The translations under genes were made by a program, and so were the position numbers. Below, piece after piece: positions 31,428 through 41,091 of a stretch of DNA of 51,963 nucleotides. Every line of letters starts with the position of its first letter. Position 1 is the stretch's first letter. Location: contig NZ_SMKH01000012.1 in the NCBI RefSeq assembly GCF_004348515.1, forward strand, positions 1 to 51,963, read 5' to 3'. The notes beneath the pieces were generated by a model, which was given only the letters and a program-made list of their open reading frames with translations, searched no databases and had not been told where the DNA came from. This DNA comes from Actinomadura sp. KC345. Its GTDB lineage: Bacteria > Actinomycetota > Actinomycetes > Streptosporangiales > Streptosporangiaceae.

Positions 31428-32672
31428 ATGAGACCGGGGTCACAGGTGCTCCGGTCGCGTCGCAGGACCCGAGAGGACGGCGTGATGCGGATGTCGGCTC
31501 GCCCGCAGAACGTGCATCAGGCACGCCTGCTGCGGCTGCTGCGCGACGAGGGGCCGCGCTCGCGGGCCGAGCTGGGCGACGTGGTCAGGCTGTCGCGGTC
31601 GAAGCTGGCCGTGGAGCTGGACCGGCTGGTCGAGCTGGGCCTGGTCGAGGGCGCGGGACTGGCGGCGTCCCGCGGCGGGCGCCGCTCCGGGATCGTGCGG
31701 CTGTCGCCGTACCTGCGGTTCGTCGCCTTCGATGTCGGGGCCACCTCGATCGACGTCGCGGTGACGGACGGCGCCATGGAGGTGCTCGGGCACGTCAGCG
31801 AGCAGTGCGACGTCCGGCAGGGCGCGACCGTGGTCCTCGACCGCGCCCTCGACCTGCTCGGCAAGCTGCGCGACGAGGGCCTGATCCCGCAGGTGCACGG
31901 CACCGGGATCGGCGTCCCCGGGCCGGTCAGCTTCCGCGACGGCATGCCGGTCGTCCCGCCGATCATGCCCGGCTGGGACCGGTTCCCGGTGCGGGACGCG
32001 ATCGGCCAGGAACTCGGCTGCCCGGTGCTGGTCGACAACGACGTGAACCTGATGGCGCTCGGCGAGCTGCACTCCGGGCTGGCCCGCTCGGTCGACGACT
32101 TCCTCCTGGTCAAGATCGGCACCGGGATCGGCTGCGGCATCGTCGTGGACGGCGCCATCTACCGCGGCGTGTCCGGCAGCGCCGGGGACATCGGCCACAT
32201 CCGCGTCGACGACGACGGGCCCCTCTGCGCGTGCGGCAACACCGGCTGCCTGGAGGCATACTTCGGCGGCGCGGCGCTCGCCCGGGACGCCGAGGCCGCG
32301 GCCCGGTCGGGGGAGTCGCCGCAGCTCGCCGCGCTGCTGGAGACCCACGGGGAGCTGTCGGGCGAGCACGTCGCCCAGGCGGCCGCCGCGGGGGACCCGG
32401 TCTCCGTGCAGATCATCCGCGCCGGAGGCCGGCACGTCGGGCAGGTGCTCGCCGGGCTGGTCAGCTTCTTCAACCCCGGGCTCGTCATCATCGCGGGCGG
32501 CGTCGCGGGCCTCGGCCACGCGCTGCTCGCCGAGATCCGCAGCGTCGTCTACCGCCGGTCCGCCCCGCTGGCGACCGGCAACCTCCCCATCGTCCTGTCC
32601 GAACTCGCCGGCGCCGCCGGGGTGGTCGGCGGTGCCCGCCTGATCAGCGACCACGTCTTCTCCGCCTCCTGA
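31428..32672 (+). CDS. ROK-family transcriptional regulator
   Basis: Sugar-responsive repressor. 414 residues: winged helix about 25-85 (LLRLLRDEGPRSRAELGD, LSRSKLAVELDRLVELGL), then the ROK fold with DVGATSIDVAV, GIGVPGPV, DNDVNLMALGE, GTGIGCGIVVDG and the zinc site CACGNTGCLEAYF. Start set at ATG 31428 because a -35/-10 pair places transcription start at or next to this codon; a GTG/ATG pair at 31482/31485 with GAGAGG upstream is the alternative. It heads an operon with a sugar ABC importer and two sugar enzymes, so it likely responds to the same sugar. Confidence 0.92.
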   Translation: MRPGSQVLRSRRRTREDGVMRMSARPQNVHQARLLRLLRDEGPRSRAELGDVVRLSRSKLAVELDRLVELGLVEGAGLAASRGGRRSGIVRLSPYLRFVAFDVGATSIDVAVTDGAMEVLGHVSEQCDVRQGATVVLDRALDLLGKLRDEGLIPQVHGTGIGVPGPVSFRDGMPVVPPIMPGWDRFPVRDAIGQELGCPVLVDNDVNLMALGELHSGLARSVDDFLLVKIGTGIGCGIVVDGAIYRGVSGSAGDIGHIRVDDDGPLCACGNTGCLEAYFGGAALARDAEAAARSGESPQLAALLETHGELSGEHVAQAAAAGDPVSVQIIRAGGRHVGQVLAGLVSFFNPGLVIIAGGVAGLGHALLAEIRSVVYRRSAPLATGNLPIVLSELAGAAGVVGGARLISDHVFSAS

Positions 32673-32738
32673 CCCCTCCACGTCCCGACCCCTCCGCCGT
32701 GTCCCTCCCCCTGCGGCACCTTCCACCGAGGAGGCCCG

Positions 32739-34279
<1,541 letters not shown>

Positions 34280-34283
<4 letters not shown>

Positions 34284-35308
34284 CAGGGTCGCTGACCAAG
34301 CACGTCTCGCTGGGCAAGGCGGACGGCGGCGGGCCATGGCGGCCGTTCGGCGGCGGCGGCGCGGCGCGCGGGCCGGGGGAGATCCGGCATCTCGGACTGG
34401 TCGTCGCGCTGCTGCTGCTCGCGGGTGTCGGGCTGCTGACCGAGCGGGACAACTTCGCGACGTCGGGGAACCTGGTCGCGATCCTGGTGCTCGCCGCCAC
34501 CATCGGCGTCATCACCGTCGGCCAGACCTTCGTGATCATCGGCGGCGGGATCGACCTGTCCGTCGGGTCGGTGATGGCGCTGGCGTCGGTGTGGGCGACG
34601 ACCGTGGCGACGCAGTCGTACGGCCCCGCGGTGATGGCGCTGTGCGCGATCCTCGTCGGGACCGGCACGGGCGTCGTGACGGGCCTGCTGATCTCCTACG
34701 GGCGGCTCGTCCCGTTCATCGCCACGCTCGCGATGCTCGTCGCCGCGCGGGGCCTGGCGCAGCGGATGTCGGACCGCAAGACCCAGCTCGTCCGCCCGGA
34801 GAACGACGCCCTCGTGGGGCTGTCCACCACCCGGGTGCTCGGGCTGCCGCTCGTCGTGTACATCTTCGCGGCCGTCGCGCTCATCGGCTGGCTGCTGCTC
34901 AACCGCACCACGTTCGGACGCCGGACGTTCGCGGTCGGCGGCAACACCGAGGCGGCGCGGCTGGCCGGCATCAACGTCCGCCGCCACACCCTGATGCTGT
35001 ACGCGCTGTCGGGGTTCTGCTGCGGGATCGCCGCGATCATCATCATGGCGCGGACCACCACGGGCTCCAGCACCCACGGCGACCTGTACGAGCTGGACGC
35101 GATCGCCGCCGTGATCATCGGCGGCACGCTGCTCACCGGAGGGCGGGGCACCATCGTCGGGTCGATCCTCGGCGTCCTGGCCTTCACCCTGATCACCAAC
35201 CTGTTCATCCTGAACGGCCTGCAGACCAGCGACCAGCTGATCGCCAAGGGCGCGATCATCGTGGCCGCCGTGCTGCTGCAGCGCCGCGGGCTCCGCTCGC
35301 CCACCTGA
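34280..35308 (+). CDS. Sugar ABC transporter permease (RbsC type)
   Basis: Inner-membrane channel of the CUT2 importer. 342 residues from a GTG overlapping the ATPase stop (34280-34283). After a Gly-rich cytoplasmic N-terminus, about eight to ten hydrophobic segments are visible, beginning LGLVVALLLLAGVGLL. Family motifs IIGGGIDLSVGSVMALASV and FAVGGNTEAARLAGINV are intact, and ALIIGGTLL-like AAVIIGGTLLTGGRGT marks the ATPase-contact loop. Homodimer expected, as only one permease gene is present. Confidence 0.94.
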
Positions 35309-35350
35309 CGATCCACCTCCACCCCCACCCTTCACAACCAGGAGCACGTC

Positions 35351-36424
35351 ATGCGTGAACAGCGCCCGAATCAGCAGGGCCCCCGTCCGAGCCGCAGAGG
35401 CGTCCTGTTCGGCGGCGCCGTCGTCGCGGCCGGGACCCTCGCCGCGGCCTGCACCAGCAACACCGAGGACGACCCGGAGCCCGCCGCCGGGGGCGGCACG
35501 CTCGCCGGCGACAACGACAAGGCGGGCAAGAAGGTCACGCTCGGGTTCTCCGCGCCCGCCGCGGACCACGGCTGGATCGCGGCGATCGCCAAGAACGCCG
35601 AGGAGCAGGCCAAGAAGTACTCCGACGTGACGTTCAAGCCGGTGGAGCCGACCAACGACATCAACCAGCAGATCTCCGCCGTCGAGTCGCTGATCAGCGC
35701 GAAGGTCAACGTGCTGGTGATCCTGCCCAACGACGGCGAGCAGCTCAACCAGGTCGGCCGCAAGGCCATGGACGCGGGCATCCCGGTCGTCAACCTCGAC
35801 CGCGTCTTCCCCGACAACCTGTCGTACCGGACGTGGATCGGCGGCGACAACTACGGCATGGGCGTCTCGGCCGGCAACTACATCGGCAAGAAGCTCAAGG
35901 ACAAGGGCGTCGCGGACCCGGTCATCGTGGAGATCCAGGGCATCGCGACGCTCCCGCTGACGCAGGACCGCAGCAAGGGCTTCGAGGACGCGCTGAAGGC
36001 CCACGGCTTCTCCGTCACCGCCAAGCAGGACGCGAAGTTCACCGTCGAGTCCGGCAACCAGGTCGCCTCCAACCTGCTCCAGGCGCACAACAAGATCGAC
36101 GCCATGTGGAACCACGACGACGACCAGGGCGTCGGCGTGCTCGCGGCGATCAAGCAGTCCGGGCGCGACGAGTTCTTCATGGTCGGCGGCGCCGGATCCG
36201 CCAACGCGATGCGCGAGATCAAGAACGGCGGTGTGCTGGAGGCGACCGTCACCTACTCGCCGTCGATGGCCGCGTCCGCGATCAAGCTGGCCCGGCTGAT
36301 CGCGCAGGGCAAGGGCATGACCGACCTGGTCGAGCTGCAGGTCCCGCAGTCGATCACACTGGCGTCCGAGACGATCACCAAGGACAACGTCGACCGCTAC
36401 ATGCCGCTCGGCTTCGAGTCCTGA
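35351..36424 (+). CDS. Sugar ABC transporter substrate-binding lipoprotein
   Basis: Periplasmic-binding-protein-like (Peripla_BP_4, LacI/RbsB fold) receptor of the importer. 357 residues. Export signal with twin Arg (PSRRGVLFGG, a possible Tat substrate) and lipobox LAAAC giving lipidated Cys34. The mature part shows VTLGFSAPAADHGWIAAI, VLVILPNDGEQL, GIPVVNLDR and IDAMWNHDDDQGVGVLAAIK. GGAGC precedes the ATG. Third transporter gene, 42 bases after the permease. The ligand is probably a monosaccharide or polyol; the family does not tell which. Confidence 0.93.
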   Translation: MREQRPNQQGPRPSRRGVLFGGAVVAAGTLAAACTSNTEDDPEPAAGGGTLAGDNDKAGKKVTLGFSAPAADHGWIAAIAKNAEEQAKKYSDVTFKPVEPTNDINQQISAVESLISAKVNVLVILPNDGEQLNQVGRKAMDAGIPVVNLDRVFPDNLSYRTWIGGDNYGMGVSAGNYIGKKLKDKGVADPVIVEIQGIATLPLTQDRSKGFEDALKAHGFSVTAKQDAKFTVESGNQVASNLLQAHNKIDAMWNHDDDQGVGVLAAIKQSGRDEFFMVGGAGSANAMREIKNGGVLEATVTYSPSMAASAIKLARLIAQGKGMTDLVELQVPQSITLASETITKDNVDRYMPLGFES

Positions 36425-36497
36425 GCGACGGGGGCGCCGGCGCGTCCGTCCGCACGCGCGGGCGGGCGCGCCGGCCAGACAGAGAGGTGAGCAGAAC

Positions 36498-37637
36498 ATG
36501 ACGACCGTCGGAGTCGGGATGGTCGGGCACGCGTTCATGGGACGCGCCCACTCCCAGGCGTGGCGCAGCGTCGGGCCGTTCTTCGGGCCGCCGCTGACCC
36601 CGGTCATGACCGCGCTGGCCGGACGCTCCGCCGAGCGCGCCGGCGCCGCCGCCGCGTCGCTCGGCTGGGCGTCGGTGGAGACCGACTGGAAGGAGCTGCT
36701 CCGCCGCGACGACGTCCAGCTCGTCGACATCTGCACGCCGGGCGACGGCCACGCCGAGATCGCGGTCGCGGCGCTCGACGCGGGCAAGCACGTGCTGTGC
36801 GAGAAGCCCCTGGCCAACTCCGTCGCGGAGGCCGAGGCCATGGTCGCCGCCGCCGAGCGGGCCCGGGAGCGCGGCGTCCGGTCGATGGTCGGGTTCAACT
36901 ACCGGCGCGTCCCGGCGGTCGCGCTGGCCCGGCGGCTGGTCGCCGAGGGGCGCATCGGGACCGTCCGGCACATCCGGGCCCAGTACCTCCAGGACTGGCT
37001 CACCGACCCCGAGGCGCCGTTCAACTGGAGGATGGACCGTGACAGGGCCGGGTCGGGCGCGCTCGGCGACATCGCCTCGCACATCGTCGACACCGCGCAG
37101 TTCATCACCGGCCACACGCTGACCGCGGTGTCGGCGGCGCTGGAGACCTTCGTCCCCGAACGCCCCGCGCCCGGCGGCGGCACGGCCCGGGTGACCGTGG
37201 ACGACGCCGCCCTGTTCATCGGGCGCACCGACGGCGGCGCGCTCGCCTCCTTCGAGGCCACCCGCGCCGCCGCCGGACGCAAGAACGCGCTGCGGATCGA
37301 GGTCAGCGGCTCGTCCGGCGCCCTGTCCTTCGACCTGGAGTCCCTGAACGAACTCTGGCTCTACGACGCGGCCGAGGACGCGGCTACCGCGGGCTTCCGC
37401 CGCATCGTCGTCACCGAGCCCGTCCACCCCTACATGGGGCGGTGGTGGCCGCCCGGTCACGTCCTGGGCTACGAGCACACCTTCACCCACCAGATGGCCG
37501 ACCTGCTCACGGCGATCGCGGACGGCACCGACCCCCGCCCCTCGTTCGCCGACGGCCTCCAGATCCAGCGCGTCCTCGCCGCGGTCGCCGACAGCGCGGC
37601 GTCCCGGAGCTGGGTCGACCTCGAAGGGAGCAACTGA
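36498..37637 (+). CDS. Gfo/Idh/MocA family oxidoreductase
   Basis: NAD(P)-dependent dehydrogenase probably acting on the imported sugar or polyol. 379 residues. Rossmann motif [14 protein letters not shown] at the start, cofactor-binding [14 protein letters not shown] near 100, substrate-domain motif [10 protein letters not shown], and [13 protein letters not shown] with the conserved acid and His of the active site. ATG 36498 follows GAGGTGAGC. One base separates it from the isomerase gene. Related inositol and glucoside 3-dehydrogenases share this layout, which is the basis for guessing that a polyol or glycoside is the substrate. Confidence 0.93.
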   Translation: MTTVGVGMVGHAFMGRAHSQAWRSVGPFFGPPLTPVMTALAGRSAERAGAAAASLGWASVETDWKELLRRDDVQLVDICTPGDGHAEIAVAALDAGKHVLCEKPLANSVAEAEAMVAAAERARERGVRSMVGFNYRRVPAVALARRLVAEGRIGTVRHIRAQYLQDWLTDPEAPFNWRMDRDRAGSGALGDIASHIVDTAQFITGHTLTAVSAALETFVPERPAPGGGTARVTVDDAALFIGRTDGGALASFEATRAAAGRKNALRIEVSGSSGALSFDLESLNELWLYDAAEDAATAGFRRIVVTEPVHPYMGRWWPPGHVLGYEHTFTHQMADLLTAIADGTDPRPSFADGLQIQRVLAAVADSAASRSWVDLEGSN

Positions 37638-37638
37638 C

Positions 37639-38643
37639 ATGGCACGACCGATCACCCTGTTCACCGGCCAGTGGGCGGACCTCCCGTTCGAGGAGGTCTG
37701 CCGGCTGGCGTCGGGCTGGGGCTACGAGGGCCTGGAGATCGCTTGCTGGGGCGACCACTTCGAGGTCGACAAGGCCCTCGCCGACGACGCCTACGTCCCC
37801 CGCAGGCTGGAGACGCTCGCCAAGCACGACCTCAAGGTCTGGGCCATCTCGAACCATCTCGTCGGCCAGGCGGTCTGCGACATCCCGGACGAGCGCCACC
37901 AGGCGATCCTGCCCGAGCGGATCTGGGGCGACGGAGAGCCCGAAGGCGTCCGGCGGCGCGCCGCCGCCGAGATCGAGGACACCGCCCGCGCCGCCGCGAA
38001 GCTCGGCGTCGACACCGTCGTCGGCTTCACCGGCTCCTCCATCTGGCACACGGTCGCGATGTTCCCGCCGACCCCCGACGCGATGGTCGAACGCGGCTAC
38101 GCCGACTTCGCCGAACGCTGGAACCCGATCCTGGACGTCTTCGACGAGGCCGGCGTCCGTTTCGCGCACGAGGTGCACCCGAGCGAGATCGCCTACGACT
38201 ACTGGACGACCTTGCGGACGCTGGAGGCGATCGGGCACCGTCCCGCGTTCGGCCTCAACTTCGACCCGTCCCACTTCGTCTGGCAGGAACTCGACCCGGT
38301 CGGCTTCCTGTTCGACTTCCGCGACCGGATCTACCACGTCGACTGCAAGGACACCAAGGTCAGGACGGGCGACGGCCGCCGCGGACGCCTCTCGTCCCAC
38401 CTGCCATGGGCGGACCTCCGGCGCGGCTGGGACTTCATCTCCACCGGCCGGGGCGACGTCCCGTGGGAGGACGTCTTCCGCGCCCTCAACTCGATCGGCT
38501 ACGACGGCCCGATCTCGGTCGAGTGGGAGGACGCCGGCATGGACCGCCTCCAGGGAGCCCCTGAGGCACTGGAGTTCGTCCGCGCCCTCAACGCGATGGA
38601 ACCCCCCACGGCCTCCTTCGACTCGGCGTTCTCCTCGGATTGA
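37639..38643 (+). CDS. Sugar phosphate isomerase/epimerase (TIM-barrel)
   Basis: AP-endonuclease-2/xylose isomerase-like TIM-barrel enzyme. 334 residues. Signs: [18 protein letters not shown] early, then metal-ligand-type residues Glu in [15 protein letters not shown], Asp-x-x-His in [10 protein letters not shown], Asp in [10 protein letters not shown] and Glu in [11 protein letters not shown], the usual Glu/Asp/His/Glu set for divalent metal. Last gene of the operon, so it likely acts after the Gfo/Idh/MocA dehydrogenase (2-keto isomerisation or epimerisation). Exact reaction unknown. A long hairpin follows. Confidence 0.92.
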   Translation: MARPITLFTGQWADLPFEEVCRLASGWGYEGLEIACWGDHFEVDKALADDAYVPRRLETLAKHDLKVWAISNHLVGQAVCDIPDERHQAILPERIWGDGEPEGVRRRAAAEIEDTARAAAKLGVDTVVGFTGSSIWHTVAMFPPTPDAMVERGYADFAERWNPILDVFDEAGVRFAHEVHPSEIAYDYWTTLRTLEAIGHRPAFGLNFDPSHFVWQELDPVGFLFDFRDRIYHVDCKDTKVRTGDGRRGRLSSHLPWADLRRGWDFISTGRGDVPWEDVFRALNSIGYDGPISVEWEDAGMDRLQGAPEALEFVRALNAMEPPTASFDSAFSSD

Positions 38644-38648
38644 CCTGC

Positions 38649-38688
38649 GGCGCGCCGCCCCGTGAGGCCACGCACGGGGCGGCACGCC
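38649..38688 (+). terminator. Long hairpin after the ROK operon
   Basis: Arms 38649-38664 and 38673-38688 pair over 16 bp with one mismatch, eight-base loop, starting six bases after the isomerase stop. No T-run. The remaining bases to 38824 hold no gene. Confidence 0.75.
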
Positions 38689-38824
38689 GTACCTCTACGG
38701 AGCGGTGCGGGCCCCGAGCCCGCCCGGAGCGTGCTCCTCGGCGAAGCGCGATCCGGGCGGCGGCGTGCGGGTCGGCGCAGGCGTGCAGGTTGAGCGCGAA
38801 GAGACCGAGAGTCGGTGGCATGGG

Positions 38825-39535
38825 TCAATGGCCCGACGGAGAGGGCAGGGCGCGGAAGTCGGTGAAGTCGAAGCCGGGGGAGACGACGCAGCTGACCAGG
38901 ACTTCCTCGTCGCCGGACGGGTGGGCGGCCTGCCACACGCCCGCCGGTACGACGGCCTGCGGGACCTGGCCGTCCGCCACGTCCGGGCCCAGCGTGACGG
39001 TCTCCTGCGTTTCGGACGGACGGTCGCCGCCCCCGCCCAGGTACAGCGTCAGCGGACCTCCCCGGTGCCACAGCCACACCTCGGCGGACCGGACTGCATG
39101 CCACATCGACTCCTCGCCGGGCGGCAGCAGGAAGTAGATGGCGGTGGCGCTGGCGCGCTCGCCCGGGTAGCCGTCGGGCGCGAAGGCGACGTCCGACCGC
39201 CACGTCTCCCGGTACCAGCCGCCCTCCGGATGCGGCAGCAGCCCGAGCGCCTCCGCCGTCGCGGGCCGCTCCAGCACCGCGACGTGCCGCCCGTCCGGCC
39301 CCCGCCGCACATACCGCACCCGGACCGCAGTCGTTCGGTCGATGACCCCGCGTCCCGGCACGGCCCCAGGCGCCGGATCGAGAGTGACGGCGACGACCTG
39401 CCCCTCCTTGAACACGTCATCGGCGACCGCCAAAGCTGCGTCGTCATCGGGCGCCCACACCGCGCCGGCCTCGGACAAGACGAACCGCGGACCGGCCTGC
39501 GCCAGCCACGCATCAAGGGGAGTAAGCAGGAGCAC
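38825..39535 (-). CDS. DUF985 cupin protein with N-terminal extension
   Basis: Cupin-5 (DUF985) fold, 236 residues. The cupin part covers about 95-235: ALGLLPHPEGGWYRETWRS, IYFLLPPGEESMWHAV, AEVWLWHRGGPLTLYLG, QAVVPAGVWQAAHP and VSCVVSPGFDFTDF. His and Glu residues typical of metal cupins are present. The first 90 residues form an additional domain I cannot name (VWAPDDDAALAVADDVFKEG, VRYVRRGPDG). GTG 39535 starts the frame without a clear ribosome site. It faces the ROK operon tail to tail. Reaction unknown; some relatives bind nucleotide sugars or are isomerases. Confidence 0.82.
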   Translation of the reverse strand: MLLLTPLDAWLAQAGPRFVLSEAGAVWAPDDDAALAVADDVFKEGQVVAVTLDPAPGAVPGRGVIDRTTAVRVRYVRRGPDGRHVAVLERPATAEALGLLPHPEGGWYRETWRSDVAFAPDGYPGERASATAIYFLLPPGEESMWHAVRSAEVWLWHRGGPLTLYLGGGGDRPSETQETVTLGPDVADGQVPQAVVPAGVWQAAHPSGDEEVLVSCVVSPGFDFTDFRALPSPSGH

Positions 39536-39612
39536 ACCACGAGCTTAGGACCTGGAGCAGCAACCCCGGCCACGCACGGGAGCACAGTGGGCCGTTACTG
39601 CAATGAGCACGC

Positions 39613-40197
39613 TCAATCCATCTCGGAGAGGCGGGCGGGGTCGAAGGTGATCGGGAACGGGCGCTTGAGCGTGACGGTCTCGCCGGAGCGGGCCTTGGCG
39701 GCCACCTCGTAGTGGTCGTCCCGCAGTTCCAGCATGGTGACCGTGGGACGGGGCTCAAGGTCGATCAGCCAGTAGTGGGGGATGCCGGTCACGGCGTACT
39801 CGTCGACCTTGCGGACGCGGTCGATCTGCTCGTTGACCGTGCGCGGGGTGACGACCTCGGCGACGAGGATGAGGTCGGGGCCGTAGTAGGTGCGGGTCTG
39901 GCGTTCCAGGGCGGTGCGGGCGACGTCCCGGGACACGGCGAAGACGTCCGGCTTGCGGATGCCCGCGGGTGTGGTGACGTCCTGCGGGGCCCCGGCGACG
40001 TGGACGTCGGCGTCCGCCTGGCGGGCCGCGTCCTTGAGGATGCCCTTGAGCTGTTCGGCCGCGTGGTCGTGCCACAGGTCGCCCGGCAGCTCGTTCAGCC
40101 AGCCGTCGGCCAGCTCGTAGCGGCGGCCTTCCTCGGGCAGCGCGTCAAGGTCGTACAGCGTGTACGGACCGTGCGCGCGGCCGAGCGTCCCGCCCAT
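39613..40197 (-). CDS. Uma2 family (PD-(D/E)XK) nuclease-like protein
   Basis: Restriction-endonuclease-like fold of the Uma2/DUF820 family. 194 residues. Motifs: YELADGWL near 27, GIRKPDVFAVS (catalytic Asp), ILVAEVVTPRT (catalytic Glu in the EV-SP motif; Ser replaced by Thr), then RVRKVDEYAVTGIPHYWLID with Lys and Glu of the core. All catalytic acids appear intact. Uma2 genes are extremely numerous in actinobacteria and have no confirmed physiological role; single-stranded nuclease activity is not demonstrated here. Monocistronic, divergent from the DUF1707 gene. Confidence 0.9.
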   Translation of the reverse strand: MGGTLGRAHGPYTLYDLDALPEEGRRYELADGWLNELPGDLWHDHAAEQLKGILKDAARQADADVHVAGAPQDVTTPAGIRKPDVFAVSRDVARTALERQTRTYYGPDLILVAEVVTPRTVNEQIDRVRKVDEYAVTGIPHYWLIDLEPRPTVTMLELRDDHYEVAAKARSGETVTLKRPFPITFDPARLSEMD

Positions 40198-40308
40198 GGA
40201 CCGTCCCCCCTCACCTGGCCTTCCTCGAATTTAGCGGACGCGGGTCCGGTGGCGGCGCAGGCATGATCGCGCGTCGGGATGCGGCCAATGTCTCGAAAAC
40301 CGAGGGGC

Positions 40309-40329
40309 GGAAAGTTAAGATACATCTTG
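40309..40329 (+). promoter_or_regulatory. PadR-type operator candidate upstream of DUF1707 gene
   Basis: AAGATACATCTT (40317-40328) is palindromic apart from its two central bases. With its flank GGAAAGTTAAGATACATC (40309-40326) it matches 12505-12522 upstream of DUF4097-padR at 15 of 18 positions; on the other strand CAAGATGTATC (40319-40329) matches 12512-12522 exactly. Confidence 0.6.
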
Positions 40330-40413
40330 TCTTGGACTTGACCCTCCACCCAGGGGAGGGACGAGCCTGCGACTCCCGGCAGGGGAGGCAGACCGTCCCG
40401 AAGGAGAGATGCG

Positions 40414-40980
40414 ATGAGCGTCGAGCAGTTCGCCCAGCCCATGCCCTCGCTGCGCGCTTCGGACCGCGACCGTGACGAGATGCTCGTCCGGCTGCACGAC
40501 GCCTTCGCCGAGGGGCGTCTGAGCGAGGCCGAACTCGATGAGCGCATCGACCTCGCCCTTGCGGCGCGCACCCACGGGGAACTCGGCGCCGTGGCCGCCG
40601 ACCTGCCCCGTGACGGGGACGAGCCCTGTCCGGAGCGCCCGGGGCCCGCCGGACGGTTCCAGGTCGCCTACAAGAGCTCGGTCACGCGCGGCGGACGCTG
40701 GCGGCTGCCCGAGCGGTTCACCACCGTCGTCTACAAGGGCACCGGGCTGCTCGACCTGCGGGCCGCCGACCTGGACGGGCCCGTCACGAGGCTGAGGATC
40801 CTGGCCTACAAGTCGCTGGTGGAGATCATCGTGCCTCCGGGTGTCCGCGTGGAAGCGGACGGTGTAGGCGTCTCGGCCGAGGTTCACGGTGTCCCGCCCG
40901 CCGACGCGCCGGTCGTCCATGTCCGGGGTTATGCCTACAAGGGAACGATCGAAGCGAAAGATCGGATACGCCGTTGCTGA
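40414..40980 (+). CDS. DUF1707 domain protein
   Basis: DUF1707 (SHOCT-like) protein, 188 residues. The N-terminal domain has the family motif LRASDRDRDEMLVRLHDAFAEGR then LSEAELDERIDLALAARTHGEL. The C-terminal half is a beta-rich region with strand repeats (VAYKSSVTRGGRW, VVYKGTGLLDLRAADLDG, LAYKSLVEIIVPPG, GYAYKGTIEAK) similar to DUF4097/DUF2154-like surface proteins. No membrane helix. GGAGAGA precedes ATG 40414. It is preceded by a PadR-type operator and presumably repressed by a PadR protein; a role in envelope response is inference. Confidence 0.9.
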   Translation: MSVEQFAQPMPSLRASDRDRDEMLVRLHDAFAEGRLSEAELDERIDLALAARTHGELGAVAADLPRDGDEPCPERPGPAGRFQVAYKSSVTRGGRWRLPERFTTVVYKGTGLLDLRAADLDGPVTRLRILAYKSLVEIIVPPGVRVEADGVGVSAEVHGVPPADAPVVHVRGYAYKGTIEAKDRIRRC

Positions 40981-41091
40981 AGTGATAGAACGCTCCCGCG
41001 GGCCCATTGGCCGCCGTTCCACTCGATGTCCGTACAGACAGCGATGTGGCGCGATTTGATGGTGGTCCTGGAGGACCGTGAAGGAGCGCGT